64,000 bases of DNA from Streptomyces sp. SA15 (GTDB lineage: Bacteria; Actinomycetota; Actinomycetes; Streptomycetales; Streptomycetaceae), in assembly GCF_002291145.1 (NCBI RefSeq), contig NZ_NTGE01000150.1:122882-186881 (forward strand), in the 5' to 3' direction. The position numbers were made by a program, and so were the translations under genes. Shown here in pieces: positions 7,929 to 15,448 of this stretch (the first letter of the stretch is position 1; every line of letters begins with the position of its first letter). The notes beneath the pieces were generated by a model that did not search any database, was not told the DNA's origin, and was given only the letters and a program-made list of their open reading frames with translations.

Positions 7929-8894
7929 ATGTCCACGCACGACACGCCCACGCACGACACACCCACGCAAGACTCCGAACCCACCGCCGACGTACCCGAG
8001 ATGCCCGCCCCGCGCGTGCGGGAGTTCGCCGCGCACAGCATCGGCGGCGGGCTCGCGCTGCTGTTGGGCCTGGCCGGACTGCTGCTCGGCATAGGCATGG
8101 TCGTGACCGCGACGGCGGTCGACGGGACCGGCGCCAAGGCCGGCCTGATCATCGGCGGCATCCTGGTCGCCCTCGCCGCGTCCCTCGCCATGTGCGGGCT
8201 GAACATGGTGGCGCCGGGCGAGGCCCGGGTCGTCCAGCTCTTCGGGCGCTACCGAGGGACGATCCGCGAGGACGGGCTGCGCTGGGTGAACCCGTTCACC
8301 TCCCGGACGAAGGTCTCCACCCGCGTCCGCAACCACGAGACCGCGGTCCTGAAGGTCAACGACGCCTACGGCAACCCGATCGAGCTCGCCGCGGTCGTGG
8401 TGTGGAAGGTCGAGGACACCGCCCAGGCCACCTTCGAGGTGGACGACTTCCTGGAGTTCGTCTCCACTCAGACCGAGGCGGCGGTGCGGCACATCGCCAT
8501 CGAGTACCCGTACGACGCTCATGACGAGGACGGCCTCTCGCTGCGCGGCAACGCCGAGGAGATCACCGAGAAGCTGGCCGTCGAGCTGCACGCGCGCGTG
8601 GAGGCGGCCGGCGTGCACATCATCGAGTCGCGCTTCACGCACCTCGCGTACGCCCCCGAGATCGCCTCGGCGATGCTCCAGCGGCAGCAGGCCGGCGCGG
8701 TCGTCGCCGCGCGGCGGCAGATCGTCGACGGAGCGGTGGGGATGGTCGAGGCGGCGCTGGCGCGGATCTCCGAGCGGGACATCGTGGAACTGGACGAGGA
8801 GCGGAAAGCGGCGATGGTGTCGAACCTGATGGTGGTGCTGTGCGGTGACCGGTCGCCGCAGCCGGTCCTCAACACCGGGACCCTCTACCAGTGA
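7929..8894 (+). CDS. SPFH/band-7 domain membrane protein
   Basis: The product has about 321 residues from the ATG at 7929, which follows GGGGGAC. An ATG at 7881 would add 16 residues but has no ribosome site and falls close to the presumed promoter. A hydrophilic N-terminus with a short HDTPT repeat is followed by two hydrophobic segments (GGGLALLLGLAGLLLGIGMV and IIGGILVALAASLAMCGL). Then comes the SPFH core, beginning VAPGEARVVQLFGRYRGTIREDG and including KVSTRVRNHETAVLKVNDAYGNPI. The C-terminal AAVRHIAIEYPYD...VEAAGVHIIESRF matches flotillin-like proteins that organise membrane microdomains. The stop overlaps the next start in GTGA, so the two products are made together. The exact role is unknown. 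Confidence 0.82.
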   Translation: MSTHDTPTHDTPTQDSEPTADVPEMPAPRVREFAAHSIGGGLALLLGLAGLLLGIGMVVTATAVDGTGAKAGLIIGGILVALAASLAMCGLNMVAPGEARVVQLFGRYRGTIREDGLRWVNPFTSRTKVSTRVRNHETAVLKVNDAYGNPIELAAVVVWKVEDTAQATFEVDDFLEFVSTQTEAAVRHIAIEYPYDAHDEDGLSLRGNAEEITEKLAVELHARVEAAGVHIIESRFTHLAYAPEIASAMLQRQQAGAVVAARRQIVDGAVGMVEAALARISERDIVELDEERKAAMVSNLMVVLCGDRSPQPVLNTGTLYQ

Positions 8895-9190
8895 CGGCAC
8901 CTTCCCAGGGGGGCTCCCCCAAGCGGCGGCCGCAGCAGCGCAAGCAGGTGCTGCTGCGGCTGGACCCGCTGGTGTACGACGCGCTGGCGCGGTGGGCCGG
9001 GGACGAGCTGCGCTCGGCCAACGCGCAGATCGAGTTCCTGCTGCGGAAGGCGTTGGCGGAGGCGGGCCGACTGCCCAAGGAGACGGGTCCGTTGCCTCGC
9101 CGGGGCCGGCCGCCGGGGAGCTCGCCGCCCGGAGGCTCGCCGCCCGGGAGCCCGCCGCCCGGAGGCTCGGGCCATGTAGCAGAACCGTGA
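8891..9190 (+). CDS. Small ribbon-helix-helix-like protein coupled to the SPFH gene
   Basis: This 99-residue protein starts at a GTG overlapping the SPFH stop (GTGA). Residues 18-56 (KQVLLRLDPLVYDALARW, then RSANAQIEFLLRKAL) have the strand-helix-helix pattern of Arc/CopG-type DNA-binding proteins. Residues 57-99 are a Pro/Gly/Ser tail without predicted structure. It may act as a regulator, for instance at the 14-bp palindrome upstream of the SPFH gene, though that is only an inference from proximity. In related genomes SPFH genes are often followed by a gene like this (general impression, not searched). Confidence 0.65.
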   Translation: MTAPSQGGSPKRRPQQRKQVLLRLDPLVYDALARWAGDELRSANAQIEFLLRKALAEAGRLPKETGPLPRRGRPPGSSPPGGSPPGSPPPGGSGHVAEP

Positions 9191-9247
9191 CAATGGGCCC
9201 CCACCTGCACCGCCGTATCCTCCGTCCCGATCTAAACACTCAACGTA

Positions 9248-9273
9248 TACATGCGGCGTATACACCGCATGTA
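9248..9273. promoter_or_regulatory. PadR-type operator overlapping the padR promoter
   Basis: Perfect inverted repeat TACATGCGG / CCGCATGTA, with 9-bp arms at 9248-9256 and 9265-9273 and an 8-bp spacer. PadR proteins bind ATGT-N8-ACAT-like sites and repress themselves. GTATAC elements inside and beside the repeat could provide the -10. The operator lies 10-36 bp before the likely ATG at 9284 and covers the ATG at 9251, which argues against using the earlier start. Confidence 0.6.
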
Positions 9274-9283
9274 CAGTCCTCCC

Positions 9284-9808
9284 ATGTCCATCGGTCACAC
9301 CCTCCTAGGACTCCTGGAGTCCGGCCCGCGCCACGGCTACGACCTGAAGCGGGCCTTCGACGAGAAGTTCGGTCACGACCGGCCGCTGCACTACGGCCAG
9401 GTCTACTCGACGATGTCCCGGCTGTTGAAGAACGGGCTCGTCGAGGTCGACGGGATCGAGCCCGGCGGCGGACCGGAGCGCAAGCGGTACGCGATCACCG
9501 AGGCCGGGATCACCGACGTACAGCGGTGGCTCGCCACGCCGGAGAAGCCCGAGCCGTATCTGCAGTCCACGCTGTACACCAAGGTCGTCCTCGCGCTGCT
9601 CACCCGGCGCGACGCGTCCGACATCCTCGACACGCAGCGCGCCGAGCACCTGCGCATGATGCGGATGCTCACCGAACGCAAGCGGAAGGGTGATCTGGCC
9701 GACCAGCTCATCTGCGACCACGCGCTGTTCCATCTCGAGGCCGATCTGCGCTGGCTGGAGCTCACCGCCGCGCGGCTCGACAAGCTGGCCGAGGCGGTGA
9801 CCAAGTGA
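9284..9808 (+). CDS. PadR family transcriptional regulator
   Basis: The product has 174 residues from the ATG at 9284; an ATG at 9251 lies within the operator and is less likely. The N-terminal winged helix begins SIGHTLLGLLESGPRHGYDLKR and continues HYGQVYSTMSRLLKNGLVEV and RKRYAITEAG, the classic PadR pattern. The C-terminal region from about residue 90 is helical (Vir_Act_alpha_C type) and serves dimerisation. Its stop overlaps the start of the ABC ATPase gene (GTGA), so it is the first gene of a three-gene operon. It probably represses the operon until the transporter's substrate or a stress signal is sensed. No ribosome site is visible, so the transcript may be leaderless. Confidence 0.88.
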   Translation: MSIGHTLLGLLESGPRHGYDLKRAFDEKFGHDRPLHYGQVYSTMSRLLKNGLVEVDGIEPGGGPERKRYAITEAGITDVQRWLATPEKPEPYLQSTLYTKVVLALLTRRDASDILDTQRAEHLRMMRMLTERKRKGDLADQLICDHALFHLEADLRWLELTAARLDKLAEAVTK

Positions 9809-10494
9809 CTCCTCCCGCCGGTTCCCTGCTCGCGGCCGAGCAGCTGCGCAAGGCCTACGGGCCGACCCTCGCGCTCGACGGCGCCGAGTTCTCCATCCAT
9901 CCCGGTGAGGTCGTCGCGGTGATGGGCCCGTCCGGGTCCGGCAAGTCGACGCTGCTGCACTGTCTCGCCGGGATCGTGCCGCCCGACTCGGGCTCGATCA
10001 CGTACCAGGGCCGGGAGATGGCCACCATGAACGACGCCCAGCGCAGTGCGCTCAGGCGCAGCGAGTTCGGGTTCGTGTTCCAGTTCGGGCAGCTGGTGCC
10101 CGAGTTGACCTGCGTCGAGAACGTGGCCCTGCCGCTCCGGCTGAACGGCACCTCCCGGAAGGAGGCCGAGCGGACCGCCCTGTCCTGGATGGAGCGGCTG
10201 GAGGTCGACGACCTGCGCAAGAAGCGGCCCGGCGAGGTGTCCGGCGGTCAGGGGCAGCGGGTCGCCGTCGCGCGGGCGCTGGTCACCAGCCCGCGGGTGC
10301 TGTTCGCGGACGAGCCGACCGGCGCGCTCGACTCGCTCAACGGCGAGCGCGTGATGGAGCTGCTCACGGACGCCGCCCGGTCCACCAACGCCGCCGTCGT
10401 GCTGGTCACGCACGAGGCGCGGGTGGCCGCGTACTCCGACCGCGAGATCGTCGTACGGGACGGGAAGTCCCGGGACATGGAGCGGATCGTATGA
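9805..10494 (+). CDS. ABC transporter ATP-binding protein (MacB/LolD type)
   Basis: A 229-residue ATPase of the type that pairs with FtsX-like permeases. Walker A GPSGSGKST (about 43-51), Q-loop FVFQFGQLVPELT, signature SGGQGQR, Walker B VLFADEPTG followed by ALDS, and the switch His in LVTHEARVA are all intact. Expected function: drive a mechanotransmission-type exporter for peptides, lipids or antibiotics, or respond to cell envelope stress. It is coupled at both ends, with GTGA to padR and ATGA to the permease. Confidence 0.92.
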   Translation: MTPPAGSLLAAEQLRKAYGPTLALDGAEFSIHPGEVVAVMGPSGSGKSTLLHCLAGIVPPDSGSITYQGREMATMNDAQRSALRRSEFGFVFQFGQLVPELTCVENVALPLRLNGTSRKEAERTALSWMERLEVDDLRKKRPGEVSGGQGQRVAVARALVTSPRVLFADEPTGALDSLNGERVMELLTDAARSTNAAVVLVTHEARVAAYSDREIVVRDGKSRDMERIV

Positions 10495-12824
10495 GCGTGC
10501 GGCAGTGGGCCGCGGATCTGGCCATGGGGGTACGGTTCGCCTTCGCCGGCGGGCGCGAGGGTTGGGTCCGGGCCCTGCTGACGGCCGTCGGTGTCGGGCT
10601 CGGGGTGGCGCTGTTGCTGCTGACCACCGCGATCCCGAACGCGCTGGCGGTACGGGGCGACCGTGAGGCCGCGCGCATGGACATCTCCTACAGCGAGAAG
10701 CCCCTGCCGAAGGCGAACGACACGCTGCTGGTCGCGAACGTGGGAACGACCTTCCGCGACAAGGACGTCCGGGGCCGGGAGCTGGAGCCCGAGGGGGCAC
10801 GGGCGCCGCTGCCTCCGGGGCTGGAGGAGTTTCCGGCGGAGGGCGAGATGGTCGTCTCCCCCGCGCTGAAGAAGCTGTTGGAGTCGAGTGACGGCAAGCT
10901 GCTGCGGGAGCGGCTGCCGCAGCGCGTGGTCGGCACGATCGACGAGAGCGGGCTGGTCGGTTCGGCCGAGCTCGCCTTCTACCGGGGCGGCGACGGGCTC
11001 GCGGCGCACGTCGACAGCGGCCGGGTGTCCCGGATCGACGGGTTCGGCGACCGAAACCCGACCTCCGAGGACGCCGATCCCGTACTGATCATGCTGATCC
11101 TCGTGGTCTTCGTGGTGCTGTTGATGCCGGTCGCCGTCTTCATCGCCGCGGCCGTACGGTTCGGCGGCGAGCGGCGTGACCGGCGGCTCGCGGCGCTCAG
11201 GCTGGTGGGCTCCGACAGCCGGATGACCCGGCGGATCGCCGCCGGTGAGGCGCTCGCGGGCGCGGTGCTCGGGCTGGTCCTCGGTGCGGTCTTCTTCCTG
11301 ATCGGCCGTCAAGTGGCGGGCTCGGTGGAGGTCTTCGAGATCAGCGTCTTCCCGAGCTACCTCAACCCCTCCCCCGCGCTGGCCCTTCTCGTCGGCCTCG
11401 CGGTGCCCGCGGCCGCCGTTCTGGTCACGCTGTTCGCGCTGCGCGGTGTCGTGATCGAGCCGCTCGGCGTGGTGCGTACGGCGAAGCCCGCGCGGCGCCG
11501 GCTGTGGTGGCGGCTGCTGCTGCCGCTGGCCGGGCTCGCGCTGCTCTACCCGATGATCGGGCAGGGCCGCGACGACGGCGACTTCAACCAGTACCTGGTC
11601 ATCGGCGGCGTCATGCTGCTGCTCATCGGCGTGACCGCGCTGCTGCCGTGGATCGTCGAAACGGTCGTCGGCCGACTCGGCGGAGGCGGCGTGGCCTGGC
11701 AACTGGCCGTACGCAGGCTCCAGTTGAGCAGCGGTACGGCGGCCCGCATGGTCAACGGCATCGCCGTCGCGGTGGCCGGGGCGATCGCGCTGCAGATGCT
11801 GTTCGCCGGGGTGGAGGGCAACTACACGGAGGACACCGGCTACGACGTCTCGCTGGCGCAGATGCAGGTGCAGGTGCCGCCGGGCGAGATGCCGCTCGAC
11901 GAGGCCGCCGAGAAGCTCCGGCGGACCGAGGGCGTGCGCAAGATCTATGCGTACTCGGAGGGCTATCTCGGCGAGCGGCGCACGGATCCGCAGCTGGGCG
12001 CCTCGGTCACCGTCGGGGACTGCGCGTCGCTGCGGGAGGTCGCCGACCTGCCCTCGTGCCGGGAGGGCGACGTGTTCGCCGTACGGGGTGCCGAGTACGA
12101 CGACACCCCGAAGCTGGCGAGAGCCGGCCGCACGCTGTACTTCGACCCGTCCTACGAGGGCGGCCCGAGGACCGCGGAGACCCCCTGGGTACTGCCGTCG
12201 GACCTGAAGCAGGCGCAGACCCGCGAGGGCCCGACCGGTTCGCAGCGGGGCGGCTTCCTGCTCACCCCGAGCGCACTGCCCGAGGCGGCCGCGCCGGCGC
12301 TGAGCGGGCAGCTGTATCTCAACCTCGACGAGTCCGTGCCGGACGTGCGCGACCTGGTGCGCAACACGGCGGCGAGCATCGACCCGCTGAACGAGCCCAT
12401 GGACTGGTACTCGGTCGACCGGGCCGACCGCTACACCGCCATCCGCACCGGCCTGTTCGCGGGCGCCGCGTGTGTGCTGGCGCTGATCGGGGCGAGCCTG
12501 CTGGTGTCGCAGCTGGAGCAGCTGCGCGAGCGTAAGAAGCTGCTGTCGTCCCTGGTCGCCTTCGGCACCCGGCGCAGCACGCTGAGCCTGTCGGTGCTCT
12601 GGCAGACGGCGATCCCGATCGCGCTGGGCCTGCTGCTGGCGTCGGTGGTGGGGATGACGCTGGGCGCGGTGCTGCTGCGGATGACGGACAACGCGGTGCG
12701 CGTGGACTGGCCGAGCGTGCTGTCGATGACCGGCGTCGGCGCGGCGGTCGTCCTGGTGGTGACACTGCTCAGCCTGCCGCCGCTGCTGCGGCTGATGCGG
12801 CCGGACGGGTTGCGGACGGAGTGA
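10491..12824 (+). CDS. FtsX-like ABC transporter permease
   Basis: The product has 777 residues, with membrane helices near residues 28-45, a cluster between about 200 and 420, and three more near 655-775. Extracytoplasmic domains lie at about 50-195 and 450-640, as in two-FtsX-domain permeases of the DUF214/MacB family. The first FtsX domain includes ALRLVGSDSRMTRRIAAGEALAGA and the last includes ERKKLLSSLVAFGTRRSTL. It pairs with the ATPase just upstream, with which it shares an ATGA overlap, under PadR control. The substrate is unknown. A strong hairpin follows within five bases of the stop. Confidence 0.9.
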   Translation: MSVRQWAADLAMGVRFAFAGGREGWVRALLTAVGVGLGVALLLLTTAIPNALAVRGDREAARMDISYSEKPLPKANDTLLVANVGTTFRDKDVRGRELEPEGARAPLPPGLEEFPAEGEMVVSPALKKLLESSDGKLLRERLPQRVVGTIDESGLVGSAELAFYRGGDGLAAHVDSGRVSRIDGFGDRNPTSEDADPVLIMLILVVFVVLLMPVAVFIAAAVRFGGERRDRRLAALRLVGSDSRMTRRIAAGEALAGAVLGLVLGAVFFLIGRQVAGSVEVFEISVFPSYLNPSPALALLVGLAVPAAAVLVTLFALRGVVIEPLGVVRTAKPARRRLWWRLLLPLAGLALLYPMIGQGRDDGDFNQYLVIGGVMLLLIGVTALLPWIVETVVGRLGGGGVAWQLAVRRLQLSSGTAARMVNGIAVAVAGAIALQMLFAGVEGNYTEDTGYDVSLAQMQVQVPPGEMPLDEAAEKLRRTEGVRKIYAYSEGYLGERRTDPQLGASVTVGDCASLREVADLPSCREGDVFAVRGAEYDDTPKLARAGRTLYFDPSYEGGPRTAETPWVLPSDLKQAQTREGPTGSQRGGFLLTPSALPEAAAPALSGQLYLNLDESVPDVRDLVRNTAASIDPLNEPMDWYSVDRADRYTAIRTGLFAGAACVLALIGASLLVSQLEQLRERKKLLSSLVAFGTRRSTLSLSVLWQTAIPIALGLLLASVVGMTLGAVLLRMTDNAVRVDWPSVLSMTGVGAAVVLVVTLLSLPPLLRLMRPDGLRTE

Positions 12825-12828
12825 GTCG

Positions 12829-12870
12829 CAGGCCACCGGCCCTTCTCTTCGGGGAGGGGCCGGTGGCCTG
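12829..12870 (+). terminator. Hairpin terminator after the ABC operon
   Basis: A 14-bp perfect stem (12829-12842 with 12857-12870) starting five bases after the permease stop. It probably also shields against read-through from oxyR on the opposite strand. Confidence 0.85.
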
Positions 12871-12871
12871 T

Positions 12872-12960
12872 GTACGGCTGTGTCTCGTACGGCCGTGTCT
12901 CGTACGGCCGTGTCTCGTACGGCCGTGTGTCCTACGGCTGTCTCTGCTACGACCGTTCTC
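12872..12960. repeat. Tandem repeat of six 15-bp units
   Basis: Units begin at 12872, 12887, 12902, 12917, 12932 and 12947 with consensus GTACGGCCGTGTCTC. The two central copies are identical and the outer ones drift by a few bases. The array fills the gap between the ABC terminator and the oxyR stop codon and reaches the end of oxyR. Confidence 0.85.
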
Positions 12961-13924
12961 AGGCGTCGGCGTCCAACACCCGTACCGGCAGCGGGTGCAG
13001 GGCTGTGCGCAGGGCGGCCGCCAGTTCCTCGTACTCCGCGCTCCGCGCCGCCCCTGTCCGCATGGCGAGGGCGATGCGGCGGGTCGGGGCGGGGTCGGCG
13101 AAGTAGCCGGTGAGGAGTTGATCGCTGCGGGTCGTCTCGACCTTGAGGGCGGTGCGCGGGAGCAGGGTGACGCCGAGGCCGCCGGCGACGAGCTGGACGA
13201 GGGTGGCGAGCCCGGCCGCGGTCGTGGTGACGGGGGCATCCTCGCGTCCCGCCTCCCGGCAGATGTCCAGGGCCTGGTCGCGCAGGCAGTGACCCTCGTC
13301 CAGGAGCAGCAGGTTGAGCTCCTTCAGCGCCTCGCGCGGGATGCCCTCGCGGCCTCCGAGCCAGTGGTCGAGGGGCGTGACGAGCACGAAATCCTCGTCG
13401 AAGAGGGGGAGTTCGACGACGCCCGGGACGCCGAGGGGAACGGCGAGCAGCAGCAGGTCGAGGCGTCCGCTGGTGAGCCCCTCGATGAGATTGGCGGTCT
13501 GCTCCTCGTGGACCTGGAGGTCGAGATCCGGATAGCGGTCGTGGACCAGCCGGAGGACGGTCGGCAGGAGGTAGGGGGCTACGGTGGGGATGACACCGAG
13601 GCGCAGTACGCCCGTGAACGGCGCCCGGACGGCCTCCGCCTCCTCCAACAGCGCCCCCACTTCCTCCAGTACGGCCTTGGCGCGTACGGCGAGCCGCTCG
13701 CCGGCGGGTGAGAGCAGCACCTTCCGGGTGGTGCGCTCCAGCAGGGTGACACCGAGGGTCTCCTCAAGCGCGGAGACGGCGCCCGAGAGGGCGGGCTGGC
13801 TCATGCCGATCGCGGCGGCCGCGTCACGGAAGTGGAGGTGCTCGGCGACGGCGGCGAAGGCGCGCAGTTGGGCGAGGCTGGGCTGCTTCTTCTTGTTCAG
13901 GGCCATACTTCTGTTCAGGGTCAT
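12959..13924 (-). CDS. oxyR: OxyR-type hydrogen peroxide-sensing LysR regulator
   Basis: A LysR regulator of 321 residues from the ATG at 13924; a second ATG at 13906 is also possible and fits better with the usual N-terminus. The winged helix includes RAFAAVAEHLHFRDAAAAI and SQPALSGAVSALEETLG. The regulatory domain holds LLDEGHCLRDQALDIC with Cys213 and Cys222, the same nine-residue spacing as the redox cysteines of E. coli OxyR, and the RDQAL context is conserved too. It therefore senses peroxide by disulfide formation. It is divergent from ahpC-ahpD across 153 bp that contain an OxyR-like site, so it should control both directions. Confidence 0.93.
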   Translation of the reverse strand: MTLNRSMALNKKKQPSLAQLRAFAAVAEHLHFRDAAAAIGMSQPALSGAVSALEETLGVTLLERTTRKVLLSPAGERLAVRAKAVLEEVGALLEEAEAVRAPFTGVLRLGVIPTVAPYLLPTVLRLVHDRYPDLDLQVHEEQTANLIEGLTSGRLDLLLLAVPLGVPGVVELPLFDEDFVLVTPLDHWLGGREGIPREALKELNLLLLDEGHCLRDQALDICREAGREDAPVTTTAAGLATLVQLVAGGLGVTLLPRTALKVETTRSDQLLTGYFADPAPTRRIALAMRTGAARSAEYEELAAALRTALHPLPVRVLDADA

Positions 13925-13943
13925 GCTTCACTCACGGTCACTA

Positions 13944-13980
13944 ATAGCCGCTCCCGATCAACTCGACCGAGTGTAGCTAT
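13944..13980. promoter_or_regulatory. OxyR binding site between oxyR and ahpC
   Basis: Outer elements ATAG (13944-13947) and CTAT (13977-13980) are exactly 37 bp apart end to end, the length of the E. coli four-tetrad OxyR site. The inner tetrads at the right positions are CGAT (13955-13958, one mismatch to CTAT) and ACCG (13966-13969, two mismatches to ATAG). Matches are 13 of 16 at the defining positions. Confidence 0.65.
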
Positions 13981-14031
13981 TTCCGTAATCAATGCACCCT
14001 GTGCCACCATCGGGATCGTCCAACCCATGGG

Positions 14032-14057
14032 AAACACCTGGCACATATCGGGTGTTT
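14032..14057 (+). promoter_or_regulatory. Small stem-loop in the ahpC leader
   Basis: AAACACC (14032-14038) pairs with GGTGTTT (14051-14057) around a 12-base loop, ending 20 bases before the ahpC start codon and close to its ribosome site. It could influence translation or RNA stability. There is no evidence beyond the base pairing. Confidence 0.35.
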
Positions 14058-14077
14058 CTTCGCTGCAAGGAGAGCGT

Positions 14078-14632
14078 GTGCTCACTGTCGGTGACAAGTT
14101 CCCCGAGTTCGAACTGACCGCCTGCGTCTCGCTGGAGAAGGGCGCGGAGTTCGAGAAGATCAACCACAAGACCTATGAAGGCAAGTGGAAGGTGATCTTC
14201 GCCTGGCCCAAGGACTTCACCTTCGTGTGCCCGACCGAGATCGCCGCCTTCGGCAAGCTGAACGAGGAGTTCGCCGACCGCGACGCCCAGGTCCTCGGTT
14301 TCTCCGGCGACTCCGAGTTCGTCCACCACGCCTGGCGCAAGGACCACGACGACCTGCGGGACCTGCCGTTCCCGATGATGGCCGACTCCAAGCACGAGCT
14401 GATGCGCGACCTCGGCATCGAGGACGAGGACGGCTTCGCCAAGCGCGCGGTCTTCGTCGTCGACCAGAACAACGAGATCCAGTTCTCCATGGTGACCGCG
14501 GGTTCGGTGGGCCGTAACCCGAAGGAGGTCCTCCGGGTCCTCGACGCGCTCCAGACGGACGAGCTGTGCCCGTGCAACTGGAGCAAGGGCGACGAGACGC
14601 TGGACCCTGTCAAGCTGCTGGCGGGTGAGTGA
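14078..14632 (+). CDS. ahpC: Alkyl hydroperoxide reductase, peroxiredoxin subunit
   Basis: A 184-residue typical two-Cys peroxiredoxin that reduces H2O2, organic peroxides and peroxynitrite in the cytosol. The GTG start follows AAGGAGAG. The peroxidatic cysteine is Cys51 in FTFVCPTEIAAF, and the C-terminal pair C164 and C166 (DELCPCNW) supplies the resolving cysteine, as in the actinobacterial AhpC group. Oxidised AhpC is recycled by AhpD, encoded next, rather than by AhpF. It is divergent from oxyR and should be induced by peroxide through the 37-bp site upstream. Confidence 0.95.
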   Translation: MLTVGDKFPEFELTACVSLEKGAEFEKINHKTYEGKWKVIFAWPKDFTFVCPTEIAAFGKLNEEFADRDAQVLGFSGDSEFVHHAWRKDHDDLRDLPFPMMADSKHELMRDLGIEDEDGFAKRAVFVVDQNNEIQFSMVTAGSVGRNPKEVLRVLDALQTDELCPCNWSKGDETLDPVKLLAGE

Positions 14633-14636
14633 TCCG

Positions 14637-15170
14637 ATGTCGCTGGATTCCCTGAAGTCCGCGATACCGGACTACGCCAAGGACCTGAAGCTCAACCTGG
14701 GCTCGGTCATCGGCAACTCCGAGCTGCCGGCGCAGCAGTTGTGGGGCACGGTGCTGGCGACGGCGATCGCCTCTCGGTCGCCGATCGTGCTGCGGGAGCT
14801 GGGGCCGGAGGCGAAGGCGAATCTGTCGCCGGAGGCGTATACGGCGGCGAAGGCCGCGGCCGCTGTGATGGCGATGAACAACGTCTTCTACCGCACGCGG
14901 CATCTGCTGTCGGACCACGAGTACGGCAATCTGCGGGCCGGTCTCCGTATGAACGTGATCGGCAACCCGGGTGTCGACAAGGTCGACTTCGAGTTGTGGT
15001 CGTTCGCGGTGTCGGCGATCAATGGCTGCGGGATGTGTCTCGACTCGCATGAGCAGGTGCTGCGTAAGGCGGGGGTGGATCGGGAGGTGATCCAGGAGGC
15101 GTTCAAGATCGCCTCGGTGATCCAGGCGGTCGGCGTGACGCTGGATGCGGAAGCGGTGCTCTCCGAGTAA
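14637..15170 (+). CDS. ahpD: Alkyl hydroperoxidase AhpD
   Basis: The product has 177 residues, the same length as the M. tuberculosis protein, from the ATG at 14637; a GTG at 14625 would overlap ahpC. It is a carboxymuconolactone decarboxylase-fold protein with the CxxC pair Cys131-Cys134 in NGCGMCLDSHEQ, the following His138 and upstream Glu119 matching the AhpD proton-relay set. It links AhpC to the lipoamide/dihydrolipoamide dehydrogenase system. It lies four bases after ahpC in one transcript. Confidence 0.95.
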   Translation: MSLDSLKSAIPDYAKDLKLNLGSVIGNSELPAQQLWGTVLATAIASRSPIVLRELGPEAKANLSPEAYTAAKAAAAVMAMNNVFYRTRHLLSDHEYGNLRAGLRMNVIGNPGVDKVDFELWSFAVSAINGCGMCLDSHEQVLRKAGVDREVIQEAFKIASVIQAVGVTLDAEAVLSE

Positions 15171-15284
15171 CTCGGCCGTGTCTCCGGGGTCCCGTGCACC
15201 TACGTGGTGGGCGGGGCCCTCGGCTTTTTCGCCCCCGCCGCCCCTACCCGTCCCATCACCAGGGGCGCCACCCCTTCGACCCCG

Positions 15285-15305
15285 CCAGGGGGCTCCGCCC
15301 CCTGG
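15285..15305. terminator. Hairpin terminator between ahpD and the AI-2E gene
   Basis: A 9-bp GC stem (15285-15293 with 15297-15305) and a 3-base loop, 115 bases past ahpD and facing the convergent permease gene. The 15171-15448 gap holds no supported gene. It also contains a wide inverted repeat, CCACCCGACTCGG at 15328-15340 with its complement at 15387-15399. Confidence 0.6.
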
Positions 15306-15448
15306 ACCCCCGGCCTATGCCCACCCACCACCCGACTCGGTACCTCGAAAGGTGCACCACCAGGGCGAGCGTCATCGGCCAGCTGGCCGAGTCGGGTGGC
15401 GGATGGTTCCGACCCACCGAGCGGGGTGGTGGGCAGGCGAACCGTCCG

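Noticed and set aside
12872..12960. Possible CRISPR array
   Set aside because: Units are 15 bp and directly adjacent with no spacers; it is a simple tandem repeat. No other CRISPR-like pattern was seen.
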